DNA of 64,000 bases, from NCBI RefSeq assembly GCF_001026905.1, contig NZ_LAQL01000013.1:62001-126000 (forward strand), written 5' to 3'. Positions 28,180-37,837 of the stretch are shown in pieces. The notes under the pieces were generated by a model. That model did not search any database, had not been told where the DNA came from, and saw only the letters and a program-made list of their open reading frames with translations. The translations under genes and the position numbers were made by a program. How positions within the stretch are numbered: position 1 is the stretch's first letter; every line of letters begins with the position of its first letter. This DNA comes from Kiloniella spongiae. GTDB taxonomy: Bacteria; Pseudomonadota; Alphaproteobacteria; Kiloniellales; Kiloniellaceae.

Positions 28180-31100
28180 ATGATTCGTAAAATATCTGTA
28201 GTTATTCTGGAAGTTATTGCAGCCTTGTTAGTGCTGTCTGCTGTGCTGGCAGGTATTGCTATTTGGCGCCTTTCTTCCGGTCCTGTTCAACTTGATTTTC
28301 TGACCCCCTATGTGGAAGAGGCTTTTGCCGATCCAGATCGGGAAATACAGCTGGATGTGGATACAACCGTTCTCGTTTGGCTGCCGAAAGAGCGAGCTAT
28401 TGCTATACAGGTTGCCAATGTACGCCTTCTTGATAGCACGGAACGTGTGATTGCTGCGATTCCTTTGATGGGAATTGATCTGGATGCTGGCGCATTAGTC
28501 CGCGGAAGTGTTGTCCCCACCGGGGTTGATATTATTGGCCCAGAGCTAAAACTTGTTCGGGCCGAAGACGGCCACTTTGAAATAGATGACACGCTGGATA
28601 GCGGTGATGACGAAAATGGTCAAAGCTTTGGCGAAGCGTTGCCGGAAATTCTCGATAATCTTATGGCGGAACGCGAAGCCGGGCATCCGCTTGCCTATTT
28701 CAATCAACTGCAAATTGTTGGCGCCAAAATGCAGATTGATGATCGCAAGTTGGGGATGGTTTTTGAGGTTCCCTATGCAGATATCAGCATTCGTCGCGAT
28801 AAGCTCGGCCTACAGGGTGATATTGCTTTAACCGTTGATATTGCAAGTGAAGAAGCGATTTTAAATGGCGCCTTTGTTTATGATAGCGAGCTTCAGGTCG
28901 TTGATCTTGCTTTCCAGATTTCGGGTATAAATCCACCGACATTAGCACAGTTGGATCCTGCTTTATCGGCGCTGGAGACGGTTGAAATACCTCTTGCCGC
29001 CTCTGTTGCAACTTCTGTTAATGTGTTGGGAGAGTTTGGCCGCAGTCGATTTGAAATTTCTGGTGGTAGCGGCACGATTGAAATACCAGATTTAAAAGTA
29101 CCTCAGCTCCCCGTTCAGGGACTTTTTGTTAAAGGAAGTTATAGCCGCAGTAATCAAAAGCTCACGGTGGATAATGCTGCGATCAACTTTGGGATAGAAG
29201 GAGAAAAGGGGCCGCAGCTTTCTGTGGCGGGTTCTGTTTCCGGGCTGGATGGTGACATGCAGGTTCTCGCTGGCGTAAAAGCTGTTGAAGTTCCTGTGGA
29301 TGATCTGGCTCTCTATTGGCCGGAACCCATGGCTACTGATGCGCGGGAATGGGTTACGGATAATATTAAAACAGGAATTGCAGAAGAAGCCGTGGTTAAA
29401 GCGGTTCTGGATATTCCTGCCGGTGATTTTGATCAGGCCAAGTTGGTATCTCTGGACGGCAGCATGAGGTATCGCGATTTGGATGTGCATTATCTCCGTC
29501 CCTTACCCCCGGTGCAAGGTGTGGCAGGGACGGCCAAAGTGCGTGCAGATGGGCTTTCTCTGTTCACAGAAGGTGGCAAACTCGAAGATATGTCGGTTCT
29601 GCCTTCTACGATCGAAATAACCGGGCTGGACATCGAAGAAGAACATATTGCTATTCAAACTGCCGTTGAGGGGCCAGTGAACACCGCTTTATCCATTCTG
29701 AATAGTGAAAACCTGCGACTGATTGATGAGCTGGGCATCAAGCCGGAAGAAACAAGTGGAAATGCGGCGGTTGCGGTTGATTTTGCATTTTTGTTGTTAA
29801 AGGACCTCAAGTTCAAAGACATGTCCATAGATGCTTCGGCAGAGATAAAAGAAGCCCGGATTGGCAAGATCTATAACGGACATGATGCAACGGATGGTGA
29901 CTTGAAACTCAATGTCACAAGAGAAGGAATGCATGTAACTGGACCGCTTTTATTGGCTGATATTCCGATGACCGTGGATTGGAAAGAACAGTTTGGCAGC
30001 GAGGTCACGGTTCGAACAAACCTGAAAGCCGATATTCCGCGTATTGAACCGGATGGTCTATCTAAACTGGGAATTCCGGTATCTGATTATTTGGAGGGCC
30101 CTGTTTCGCTTTCTTTGGCTTTGGAAAATAAAGTTGATGATACCGGCGTTGTTCAGATCGCAGCTAATTTACAAGATGCTCTTTTAAAAATCGAAGATTT
30201 GAATTATTTCAAACAACCGTCAGATCCTGGACAAATACAGGCGATTGTTTCTTTGGTTGATGGTGAAGCTGTTCACATCAACAGCTTTAACCTGGAAGCA
30301 AATGATTTTGCTGCTACGGGGGAGTTATCGTTAACTGAGGGCAAGATTGCGCAAGCAAATCTTGATCAGTTTCAGCTCGGCAAGTCTTTGCTGACAGATG
30401 TACAAGCCGATCTATCCGCTGACAAACCATCAATTGTTATTGGTGGGGGAGTATTGGATGCTGAATGGTTTATTGGTGAAGGCGGCGGGGAAGATAATGC
30501 GACAGGAGAGATTGGTGAGACCAAAGGGGACCCCGATGCTGCTGGTGAAGAACAGAATGGTGATGCGACCAAGGTTGAAGATGACACTGTTCCCGAGGAA
30601 GCAAAACAGACGGCACCAATTAGTGTAATTGCTGAAAATCTTGACGCCATATATATGGCGGAGGAACGTTTCTTTCGGAATGCATCTTTGTGGCTTGATA
30701 AAGAACCAGAAGGTTGGAAACGTATGCAGTTCTCTGGGGAAATCCCCAAAGAGCTCTGGTATGCAGAGGGCGCGAAAGCGACGCCGGAAACAGAAAATGT
30801 CAAACGTACTTTCTCTATGGCTTATCAACCGCTTGAAGATGGGCGCCAGGGGTTGAATATTACGGCAAATGATTTCGGGGCCATGTTGCGGGCACTTGAT
30901 GTGCTGGATACGGTACAGGGTGGTTCACTTCAAATCTCAGGAATTGCCGAGAATTATCACAGCGAAAGCCTGCTGAAAGGAAATATTGAAGCTCGGGGAT
31001 TACGATTGGTCAAGGCGCCAACACTTGCCAAGATGTTGGCTTTTGCTTCTTTGACCGGGCCTGTGACAACTTTGACTACCGAGGGTATCGCTTTTAACGA

Positions 31101-31497
31101 ACTCAAAGGTGATTTCACGCTCCAAAACGGTTTGCTTCGTAGTGATCTTATCAAACTCTATTCGTCTTCTATTGGCCTGACGGCCAAGGGCGAAGTTGAT
31201 ACCAACAGAAAGCTGGTCGCGGCGAATGGCACAATTGTACCCGCCTATACGATTAACCGTATTATCGGGGGTATTCCTATATTGGGGGATATCCTGACCG
31301 GTGGAGACGGACAGGGGATCGTTGCCTTTAATTATAGTTTGAGCGGCGACTTGGAAGAGCCAGAGGTTTCGATCAATCCGCTTTCCGGGCTGGCCCCGGG
31401 GTTCTTGCGAAATATCTTTGGGAACACGACGCCAACAACAGAGAAAGATCCTAAGAAGAAAAAAGAAATTCTGGATGAGCCAAAGCCAGAAAAATAG
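28180..31497 (+). CDS. AsmA-like / YhdP-type (DUF3971) envelope protein
   Basis: 1105 aa. One N-terminal membrane helix (about 6-29, SVVILEVIAALLVLSAVLAG) anchors a long periplasmic beta-rich chain; the C-terminal AsmA-like region contains LKGNIEARGLRLVKAPTLAK and IIGGIPILGDILTGGDGQGI. Such proteins are linked in other bacteria to phospholipid transport between membranes. An acidic low-complexity stretch near 770-810 (GEGGGEDNATGEIGETKGDP) interrupts the repetitive beta structure. The C-terminus is Lys/Glu/Pro rich. It is convergent with tyrS and shares a bidirectional terminator with it. Confidence 0.88.
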   Translation: MIRKISVVILEVIAALLVLSAVLAGIAIWRLSSGPVQLDFLTPYVEEAFADPDREIQLDVDTTVLVWLPKERAIAIQVANVRLLDSTERVIAAIPLMGIDLDAGALVRGSVVPTGVDIIGPELKLVRAEDGHFEIDDTLDSGDDENGQSFGEALPEILDNLMAEREAGHPLAYFNQLQIVGAKMQIDDRKLGMVFEVPYADISIRRDKLGLQGDIALTVDIASEEAILNGAFVYDSELQVVDLAFQISGINPPTLAQLDPALSALETVEIPLAASVATSVNVLGEFGRSRFEISGGSGTIEIPDLKVPQLPVQGLFVKGSYSRSNQKLTVDNAAINFGIEGEKGPQLSVAGSVSGLDGDMQVLAGVKAVEVPVDDLALYWPEPMATDAREWVTDNIKTGIAEEAVVKAVLDIPAGDFDQAKLVSLDGSMRYRDLDVHYLRPLPPVQGVAGTAKVRADGLSLFTEGGKLEDMSVLPSTIEITGLDIEEEHIAIQTAVEGPVNTALSILNSENLRLIDELGIKPEETSGNAAVAVDFAFLLLKDLKFKDMSIDASAEIKEARIGKIYNGHDATDGDLKLNVTREGMHVTGPLLLADIPMTVDWKEQFGSEVTVRTNLKADIPRIEPDGLSKLGIPVSDYLEGPVSLSLALENKVDDTGVVQIAANLQDALLKIEDLNYFKQPSDPGQIQAIVSLVDGEAVHINSFNLEANDFAATGELSLTEGKIAQANLDQFQLGKSLLTDVQADLSADKPSIVIGGGVLDAEWFIGEGGGEDNATGEIGETKGDPDAAGEEQNGDATKVEDDTVPEEAKQTAPISVIAENLDAIYMAEERFFRNASLWLDKEPEGWKRMQFSGEIPKELWYAEGAKATPETENVKRTFSMAYQPLEDGRQGLNITANDFGAMLRALDVLDTVQGGSLQISGIAENYHSESLLKGNIEARGLRLVKAPTLAKMLAFASLTGPVTTLTTEGIAFNELKGDFTLQNGLLRSDLIKLYSSSIGLTAKGEVDTNRKLVAANGTIVPAYTINRIIGGIPILGDILTGGDGQGIVAFNYSLSGDLEEPEVSINPLSGLAPGFLRNIFGNTTPTTEKDPKKKKEILDEPKPEK

Positions 31498-31541
31498 CCA
31501 GAAAATAGCCAGAAAAGAGCACTCTCTGAGATACCCTCTAC

Positions 31542-31576
31542 GATAAAGGGGCTGCGATTTTCGCAGCCCCTTTATC
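31542..31576. terminator. Bidirectional terminator between the AsmA-like gene and tyrS
   Basis: Perfect 16-bp stem GATAAAGGGGCTGCGA (31542-31557) / TCGCAGCCCCTTTATC (31561-31576), loop TTT, with A/T-rich ends on both sides. It lies between two convergent genes. Confidence 0.92.
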
Positions 31577-31602
31577 TATTCTTTTGTCATCAAAATTCTA
31601 AA

Positions 31603-32871
31603 TTAAACAGGTTTTACCAGAATGTGTCTTTTCTTACCTGCGGAAATTTTGATTGACCCTTCGTCATTCAAGTCTGACAGGCTGATTGCAAGGCTGTCGT
31701 CTTTGATCTGAGTGTCATTTAGGCGACCGCCACCGCCTTTGATCAGTTTGCGCGCTTCGCTATTACTGTTTGCAAGACCGATCTCTTTAAAGAGCAAGAA
31801 TGCCGGAATGCCTTCTTCCAAGCGTGATTTTTCAATGTCGTGGCTCGGAAGATCAGCACTCATGCTACGCTCTTCAAAGGCTTTACGTGCTGTTTCCGCT
31901 GCTGCTTCAGCGGCTTCAAGGCCGTGACACAGTCGGGTTGCTTCTGTTGCCAGAACCTTTTTGGCTTCGTTGATATCTGCACCTTGCATGGCTTCCAGCT
32001 TTTGAATTTCCCCTTCGGAAAGTTCAGTGAAAAGGCGTAGGAAACGGCCTACATCGGCATCTTCGGTATTGCGCCAGTATTGCCAGAAGTCATAAACGGA
32101 CAGACGTTCTTCGTTGAGCCATACGGCCCCGCTGACCGTTTTTCCCATCTTGACGCCGGATGATGTGGTCAATAGAGGAGAGGTCAGGCCGTAAACTTCG
32201 TTTTGACTGATGCGACGGGTTAAATCCACGCCATTAACAATGTTGCCCCATTGGTCTGATCCACCCATTTGCAGCAGGCAATCCTGACGTTTATTCAGTT
32301 CCATGAAGTCATAGGCTTGCAAAATCATATAGTTGAATTCCAGGAACGACAGGGATTGTTCACGGTCCAGGCGCAGCTTGACGGAATCAAAGCTCAGCAT
32401 CCGATTGACCGAAAAATGCACACCATAATCACGCAAAAACTCAAGGTAATTGATGTTATCGAGCCAATCGGCATTGTTGACCATAACCGCATCTGTTGGG
32501 CCGTCACCAAAGGTCAGGTATTTGGAAAATACCTTTTTGATGCCGTCCATGTTGTGCTGAATTTCCTGCTCAGTGATGAGCTTGCGTGCTTCGTCCTTGA
32601 ACGAGGGATCGCCAACTTTACTGGTGCCGCCGCCCATCAGAACGATCGGTTTGTGGCCGGTTTTCTGGAGCCAACGCAGCAACATGATCTGAACTAGACT
32701 GCCGACATGCAGAGAATCTGCTGTGCAGTCAAAGCCGATATAGGCTGCCACAGGACCTTTTTCGAGTTTTGAATCCAGGGCGTCCATATCCGTACATTGA
32801 TGGATATAACCGCGTGCGCTCAGTTCACGAAGGAATTCTGAACGGAAGTCGGTTTTTTGTGGCGCAGTCAT
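31603..32871 (-). CDS. tyrS: Tyrosyl-tRNA synthetase
   Basis: 422 aa class I synthetase. The HIGH-equivalent is HVGS in [20 protein letters not shown] (about residues 54-57). The KMSKS-equivalent is KMGKT in [11 protein letters not shown] (about 242-246). Tyrosine-site sequence [20 protein letters not shown] is present. The C-terminal 60 residues form an S4 RNA-binding domain ([18 protein letters not shown]). It attaches tyrosine to tRNA-Tyr. Divergent from anmK, as often in alphaproteobacteria. Confidence 0.97.
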   Translation of the reverse strand: MTAPQKTDFRSEFLRELSARGYIHQCTDMDALDSKLEKGPVAAYIGFDCTADSLHVGSLVQIMLLRWLQKTGHKPIVLMGGGTSKVGDPSFKDEARKLITEQEIQHNMDGIKKVFSKYLTFGDGPTDAVMVNNADWLDNINYLEFLRDYGVHFSVNRMLSFDSVKLRLDREQSLSFLEFNYMILQAYDFMELNKRQDCLLQMGGSDQWGNIVNGVDLTRRISQNEVYGLTSPLLTTSSGVKMGKTVSGAVWLNEERLSVYDFWQYWRNTEDADVGRFLRLFTELSEGEIQKLEAMQGADINEAKKVLATEATRLCHGLEAAEAAAETARKAFEERSMSADLPSHDIEKSRLEEGIPAFLLFKEIGLANSNSEARKLIKGGGGRLNDTQIKDDSLAISLSDLNDEGSIKISAGKKRHILVKPV

Positions 32872-33060
32872 TGTAACTCTCGCTTGTTTCGAAAAAGGTC
32901 ATATAAATCGTGGACAAGAGACAAAGAGCCTCTTGCCGTAGCCGCTGGGATTTACCACAATCATTTCCCATAAACAATGGATCAAACAATTGGCCCCGAG
33001 AAAACCGGGGTGAAGCAGTGGGCTGAAAGCTCATCAGGTAGCAAGGATAAGGACAGATAT

Positions 33061-34131
33061 ATGGGTGCAGACAAATGGCTTCTGGGGTTGATGAGCGGAA
33101 CGTCCATGGATGGTATTGATGCTGCCCTGATCAAAAGCGACGGCCAGACCGTAACAGAAACCGGCGCGACGTTGAGCTACAGCTATACCCCTGAACAACG
33201 GGCCCTACTAGAGGCTGTTATGGGCGAGGGAAAGGATGTTCGGGGTGTCGAGGCACAGATGACCCGTTGGCACCATGACGTTGTGATTGCGTTACTGGGG
33301 AAAGCTAATCTTGTCCCGGATGACATAGAGCTTATCGGCTTTCATGGACAGACAACTTTTCATGATCCATCCCGACGCATTACAATCCAGATCGGGGATG
33401 GTGATCTGCTTGCCAAGCTGTCTGGTATCCCTGTGGTGAATGATTTTCGCAAAGCTGATGTGGCAGCTGGTGGTGAAGGTGCTCCCTTTGCCCCTCTTTA
33501 TCATCAGGCATTGGCCGGTGATTTGGCAAAGTCGCTTGTGGTGCTCAATATCGGTGGTGTTTCCAATATTACTTATCTGGGACCAGATGGCACTGTTCTC
33601 GCCTGTGATACTGGTCCTGGGAACGGATTGATTGATGACTGGGTGCAACAGCATTTTGGCAAGTCGATGGACGAAGGCGGTAAAATCGCAGCTAAAGGGG
33701 AGGTGAATGAAAAAGCATTGGGTATAATGCTCGACAACTGTTTCTTTGATTTGGCTCCACCAAAATCACTGGATCGATATGACTTTAATCTGGATGCGGT
33801 TCAGAAACTCTGTCCCGAAGATGGGGCTGCAACCCTGACGGCATTCACGGCTGCGGTGAATGCAAAAATTGTTAGCTTTCTACCTCAAGAGCCCGAACGT
33901 TGGGTGGTGACTGGCGGTGGTCGACATAACCCCGTTCTGATGGAGGCGTTACGATCAGCCTTGGGCGTGACGGTTGATCCTGTGGAAAGCCTGGGATGGG
34001 ATGGTGATGCACTGGAAGCACAAGCCTTTGCCTTCCTTGCCAAACGCAGCCAACTGAAATTGCCGTTATCCCTGCCAACCACGACCAAGGTTCCAGAACC
34101 TTGCCTTGGCGGTGTGTTGCACGCCGCTTAA
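33061..34131 (+). CDS. anmK: Anhydro-N-acetylmuramic acid kinase
   Basis: 356 aa from the ATG at 33061 (MGADKWLLGLMSGTSMDGID), with AAGGAC upstream; an in-frame start at 32977 would add 28 polar residues. It phosphorylates and opens 1,6-anhydro-MurNAc released during cell-wall turnover. Family motifs are LMSGTSMDGIDAAL (nucleotide site), FHGQTTFHDP, NDFRKADVAAGGEGAPFAPL, NIGGVSNITYL and VVTGGGRHNPVLM. No other recycling gene is next to it. Confidence 0.96.
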   Translation: MGADKWLLGLMSGTSMDGIDAALIKSDGQTVTETGATLSYSYTPEQRALLEAVMGEGKDVRGVEAQMTRWHHDVVIALLGKANLVPDDIELIGFHGQTTFHDPSRRITIQIGDGDLLAKLSGIPVVNDFRKADVAAGGEGAPFAPLYHQALAGDLAKSLVVLNIGGVSNITYLGPDGTVLACDTGPGNGLIDDWVQQHFGKSMDEGGKIAAKGEVNEKALGIMLDNCFFDLAPPKSLDRYDFNLDAVQKLCPEDGAATLTAFTAAVNAKIVSFLPQEPERWVVTGGGRHNPVLMEALRSALGVTVDPVESLGWDGDALEAQAFAFLAKRSQLKLPLSLPTTTKVPEPCLGGVLHAA

Positions 34132-34142
34132 AGCGGAAGTTA

Positions 34143-34296
34143 TGTCAATCAAAATGGCTCATTTACGCATTTCTCGTGCAATTGATAATCTGGATGAGAT
34201 CGTCCGTTTCTAGGGGAAGGGCTTGGTTTTGGCGTTATCGCTTCTTTTAAAGATCACGATGGTTATCGGGGTGTCTTACAAAGTACACGGTGGAGA
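34143..34296 (+). pseudogene. Truncated, frameshifted VOC/glyoxalase-family gene
   Basis: Begins ATG with MSIKMAHLRISRAIDNLDEI, a classic N-terminus of small VOC (glyoxalase/bleomycin-resistance) proteins. At 34207-34212 one base is missing from the expected Tyr codon; allowing for it the frame continues FYGEGLGFGVIASFKDHDGY and RGVL, after which similarity is lost. About 50 of the expected 120-130 residues remain. It sits 12 bp after anmK. Confidence 0.8.
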
Positions 34297-34387
34297 TGCG
34301 TAAAAGCAAAAATAACGATTGAAAATATTTTCTATTCATCTGTTTTTTTGGACGAGAATATATCTCGATGCTAGCCTAAGAACGATA

Positions 34388-34849
34388 CTATATATGTACT
34401 GATCTGTTTTCAGCGATTGCCTCCATGGAAAAATAGGAAGTCACTTTTTCTAGTTTCGTTTTTTGAATAAGACGCTGATAAATTTTATCGTAACTAACCA
34501 TGTCTTCTGTGATCACTTTTAACATGTAATCATAGTCGCCGCCGATCCTATAGAAATCAGCAACTTCAGGTATGGAAATTACATGAGAACGGAAGGCTTT
34601 TAGCCATTCTGATGAATGATTCTGTGTTTGTATCATCATGAAAACAACCAAGTCCAGACCAAGCATTGCCCTGTCTAAAACCAAGCGTCGCCCTTCAATA
34701 ATACCAGATTGTTCGAGTTGCTTTAAACGTCTCCAACATGCGTTTTGGGACAATCCAACTTGATCCGCAAGCTCACGTTGTGAGTAATCAGGATTGGTTT
34801 GCATTATCCTTAATAGACTTAGGTTAATGTGATCGATTTTTATGTTCAT
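34388..34849 (-). CDS. Lrp/AsnC-family transcriptional regulator
   Basis: 153 aa, the full family size. Residues about 4-60 are the HTH domain (LLRIMQTNPDYSQRELADQV, then GLSQNACWRRLKQLEQSGII). Residues about 70-145 are the RAM effector domain (ISIPEVADFYRIGGDYDYML). Lrp-type proteins sense amino acids and often control divergent transport or catabolic genes. The dpp-type operon begins 290 bp away in the opposite direction, so control of that operon is likely (inference). Confidence 0.94.
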   Translation of the reverse strand: MNIKIDHINLSLLRIMQTNPDYSQRELADQVGLSQNACWRRLKQLEQSGIIEGRRLVLDRAMLGLDLVVFMMIQTQNHSSEWLKAFRSHVISIPEVADFYRIGGDYDYMLKVITEDMVSYDKIYQRLIQKTKLEKVTSYFSMEAIAENRSVHI

Positions 34850-34968
34850 AATTCTATCAATATCACAAATTTTAACAAAATAAACTATAAAATAGGTGAA
34901 CTTTTCTTAATTGATTTGGATATCATTTTGGTGTCCCTAAAAATTGCAATGACGCTTCCCTAATACTT

Positions 34969-35015
34969 CAGCGCTCAGATAACGAACGATTTAATTATCT
35001 GAGCGCTGATTTTTT
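34969..35015 (+). terminator. Rho-independent terminator-like hairpin ahead of the dpp-type operon
   Basis: Perfect 14-bp stem CAGCGCTCAGATAA (34969-34982) / TTATCTGAGCGCTG (34995-35008) followed by ATTTTTTG. It lies between the divergent lrp and the dpp-type operon with no gene ending there on the plus strand. It may be the terminator of a lost gene or an attenuator in the leader of the operon. Confidence 0.8.
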
Positions 35016-35021
35016 GAAGTT

Positions 35022-35092
35022 GAGAAATCATAGCACTTTACTGGGAAAAGGGCTCGTTTTGGCCATCTAAATATTTGAGAACTGTGGTTCTT
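35022..35092 (+). pseudogene. Possible second VOC-gene fragment
   Basis: The stretch CTGGGAAAAGGGCTCGTTTT (35041-35060) and its flanks resemble 34200-34270 of the VOC pseudogene (CTAGGGGAAGGGCTTGGTTT), with similar bases before (GAAATCATAGC) and after (TTGAGAACTGTGGTT). The match is short and gapped, so this is tentative. If real, fragments of one VOC gene flank the lrp regulator. Confidence 0.4.
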
Positions 35093-35139
35093 AACAAACG
35101 AAATAATACGAGGGTAACTCGTAAGGTCTTGGGAGAAAG

Positions 35140-36723
35140 ATGATGAAATTCAAAGAAACATTACTCGCGACTGCTATATTGTTTAGCGCGGGCGCATCTG
35201 TGAGTGCAGAGACGTTAAAATGGGCTAGAGCTGGCGATGGTTTGACACTTGACCCTCATGCTCAAAATGAAGGGCCGACAATTACTTTGCAGCGACAGAT
35301 CATGGAGCCTTTGGTTGCTCGTGATATGAGAGGTGTTTTAGTGCCTGCTCTTGCGACAGAGTGGGACCCTTCTGATAAAGATCCGAATGTATGGGTTTTT
35401 AAGTTGCGTCAAGGGGTGAAATTCCATGATGGAGCCGATTTTGATAGTGAAGATGTTGTTTTTTCTCTTAAAAGAGCAATGAGTGATGAAAGTAACTATC
35501 GAGAGGTTTTGGCTTCAGTTGTCGATGTAAGAGCACCAGATAAATTTACGGTTGAGATTATTACCGATGGTCCTAATCCGATTATGCCAAATAATCTTAC
35601 TAATATGTTGATTATGGATAAGGATTGGGCCACCGCAAATGATGCGATAAAAGTTCAGGACTATGAAGGAGGACAAAGTACCTATGCAGCAAAAAATGCG
35701 AATGGTACTGGTGCCTATAAGCTGATTAGTCGTGAACCGGATGTTAAAACCGTGATGGAACGTTTTGACGGTTATTGGGGAGTTGAGCAATTTCCAATGG
35801 AAGTTTCTCGCCTAGAATATATCCCTATTCAAAATGCAGCGACACGTATAGCGGCTTTGCTGTCTGGTGAAGTTGATTTTATACAAGATGTTCCGGTTCA
35901 AGATATCGATCGTGTCGTTGATGCTGATGGCCTTGATGTCAGAAGAACGTCTCAAAACAGAGTTATTTTTCTGGGGATGAATCAAGGTGATACCGACCTG
36001 AAAAATGATAATGTTGACGGGAAAAACCCGTTTGCAGACGTTCGTGTTCGTCGCGCGATGAATATGTCTATTAATCGTCTGGCCATTCAAGAAGTTGTTA
36101 TGCGGGGCCAATCAGAACCTGCGGGCATTATCCTGCCGCCATTTGTACATGGTTGGGTTCCTGAGCTAGATGTGGTTCAAGATCCAGACATAGAAACAGC
36201 TAAAGCTCTTATGGCCGAAGCTGGGTATGCGGATGGTTTCTCAATTAAGTTAGATTGCCCAAATGATCGTTATATTAATGATGAAGCTATTTGTCAGGCA
36301 ATGGTCGGTATGCTTGCGCAAATCGGAATTAAAGTTAACCTTGATTCAAAACCAAAGGCTCAACACTTCCCGCTGATTAACAATCTGGAATCAGATTTTT
36401 ATATGTTGGGTTGGGGAGTGCCTACGTATGATTCTGAATACGCCTTTAATTTCCTTGTTCACAGTAAAGGCGAAGCATACGGTTCCTGGAATAATACAAG
36501 GTATTCCAACCCTGAAATTGATGCCGAAATTGAATCTCTTGCCAGTGAAATCAGGCTTGATGTTCGTGATGCGTCAATTCGAAAAATCTGGGATCAGGTT
36601 CAAGAAGATGTTTTGTATCTTCCAATCCATCATCAGGTTTTGAACTGGGGAATGAAATCAGGCGTTGATACAATTGTCGACCCAGAAGACAGCCCCAAAA
36701 TCAAATACTTCTCGTTTAAGTAG
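35140..36723 (+). CDS. ABC transporter substrate-binding protein, peptide/opine family (SBP_bac_5)
   Basis: 527 aa. Signal peptide at residues 1-23 (MMKFKETLLATAILFSAGAS, then VSA). The mature protein begins ETLKWARAGDGLTLDPHAQN, the family start, with EPLVARDMRGVLVPALATEW and FKLRQGVKFHDGADFDSEDV next. It is the periplasmic receptor for a DppBCDF-like importer. GGGAG precedes the ATG pair. Ligands of this family include di- and oligopeptides, opines, nickel and sugars; the ligand here is not predictable. Confidence 0.94.
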   Translation: MMKFKETLLATAILFSAGASVSAETLKWARAGDGLTLDPHAQNEGPTITLQRQIMEPLVARDMRGVLVPALATEWDPSDKDPNVWVFKLRQGVKFHDGADFDSEDVVFSLKRAMSDESNYREVLASVVDVRAPDKFTVEIITDGPNPIMPNNLTNMLIMDKDWATANDAIKVQDYEGGQSTYAAKNANGTGAYKLISREPDVKTVMERFDGYWGVEQFPMEVSRLEYIPIQNAATRIAALLSGEVDFIQDVPVQDIDRVVDADGLDVRRTSQNRVIFLGMNQGDTDLKNDNVDGKNPFADVRVRRAMNMSINRLAIQEVVMRGQSEPAGIILPPFVHGWVPELDVVQDPDIETAKALMAEAGYADGFSIKLDCPNDRYINDEAICQAMVGMLAQIGIKVNLDSKPKAQHFPLINNLESDFYMLGWGVPTYDSEYAFNFLVHSKGEAYGSWNNTRYSNPEIDAEIESLASEIRLDVRDASIRKIWDQVQEDVLYLPIHHQVLNWGMKSGVDTIVDPEDSPKIKYFSFK

Positions 36724-36856
36724 TTTGACTACATCGGTGCACCCTGACCATTGGGGTGTGCCGTTTAAAGTTTCATAAATTCCTTTATGCAGAAATCTTG
36801 GAAGATGACTGTATGAAGCGTTTTATTGCAACTGTTTGGCGGGAGTTAATCAAACA

Positions 36857-37837
36857 ATGTTAGCATATATAATTCGTCGCGTATTCCAGTCGGTAATAGT
36901 ACTTCTTGTCGTTGGCTTGGTCGCATTTGCAATGTTCCGGTTTGTGGGTGATCCAATTGAAAACATGCTGGGGCAAGAACGTACGCAAGAAGACGTCGAG
37001 CGATTACGTTCAAAATTAGGACTGGATCAGCCTTTTGTTTTTCAATACTGGAAGTTTTTGAAAGCTGCGGTACAGGGTGATTTTGGAGTAAGTTACCGAC
37101 AAGGCCGCCCCGTCGCCGAAATCCTGATTGAACGTGCGCCTTCAACGTTGGAGTTGGCGGCCGTTTCAGGAACTCTCGCGATGCTGTTTGGTCTTGGCCT
37201 TGGTGTTTATACAGCGATAAAGCGAAATGGCTGGGTGAGCAATCTCATTATGACGACATCTCTTATTGGTGTGTCCTTACCTACCTTTCTCATTGGTATT
37301 TTATTGATTTATGTTTTTTCAGTAGAATTGGGATGGTTGCCATCTTATGGGCGAGGGGAAACAGTAACTGTTGGTAGCTGGTCAACAGGGTTCTTAACCT
37401 CAAGTGGCTTAAAGGCCCTTATACTGCCAAGTATAACACTTGGGTTGTATCAAATGACCTTAATTATGAGGTTAGTTCGTTCAGAAATGATGGAAGTATT
37501 GCGAACTGATTATGTTCGTTTCGCTCGTGCGCGTGGTTTGCGAGAGAGTGCCGTTAATTTTAAGCATGCTCTGGTCAACACAATGGTACCGGTGACAACA
37601 GTGATTGGTTTGCAGCTTGGAAGCATTATTGCGTTCGCAATTATCACTGAGACAGTTTTCCAATGGCCTGGTGTCGGGTTGCTTTTTATCAATGCGGTAC
37701 AGTTTGTCGATATTCCGGTGATGGCAGCTTATCTCATGTTAATTTCAGTCCTTTTCGTTGGCATCAACCTTGTTGTTGATTTGCTTTATTTCATTATTGA
37801 TCCGCGGTTGCGAGCTAACGGAGTAGGAGCCCACTAA
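36857..37837 (+). CDS. ABC transporter permease, DppB family
   Basis: 326 aa from the ATG at 36857 (MLAYIIRRVFQSVIVLLVVG), with GGGAG upstream in the spacer. Six membrane segments. EAA-type coupling loop VLRTDYVRFARARGLRESAV. The C-terminal PGVGLLFINAVQFVDIPVMA is typical of DppB. The next gene's start shares its last base. Confidence 0.95.
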   Translation: MLAYIIRRVFQSVIVLLVVGLVAFAMFRFVGDPIENMLGQERTQEDVERLRSKLGLDQPFVFQYWKFLKAAVQGDFGVSYRQGRPVAEILIERAPSTLELAAVSGTLAMLFGLGLGVYTAIKRNGWVSNLIMTTSLIGVSLPTFLIGILLIYVFSVELGWLPSYGRGETVTVGSWSTGFLTSSGLKALILPSITLGLYQMTLIMRLVRSEMMEVLRTDYVRFARARGLRESAVNFKHALVNTMVPVTTVIGLQLGSIIAFAIITETVFQWPGVGLLFINAVQFVDIPVMAAYLMLISVLFVGINLVVDLLYFIIDPRLRANGVGAH

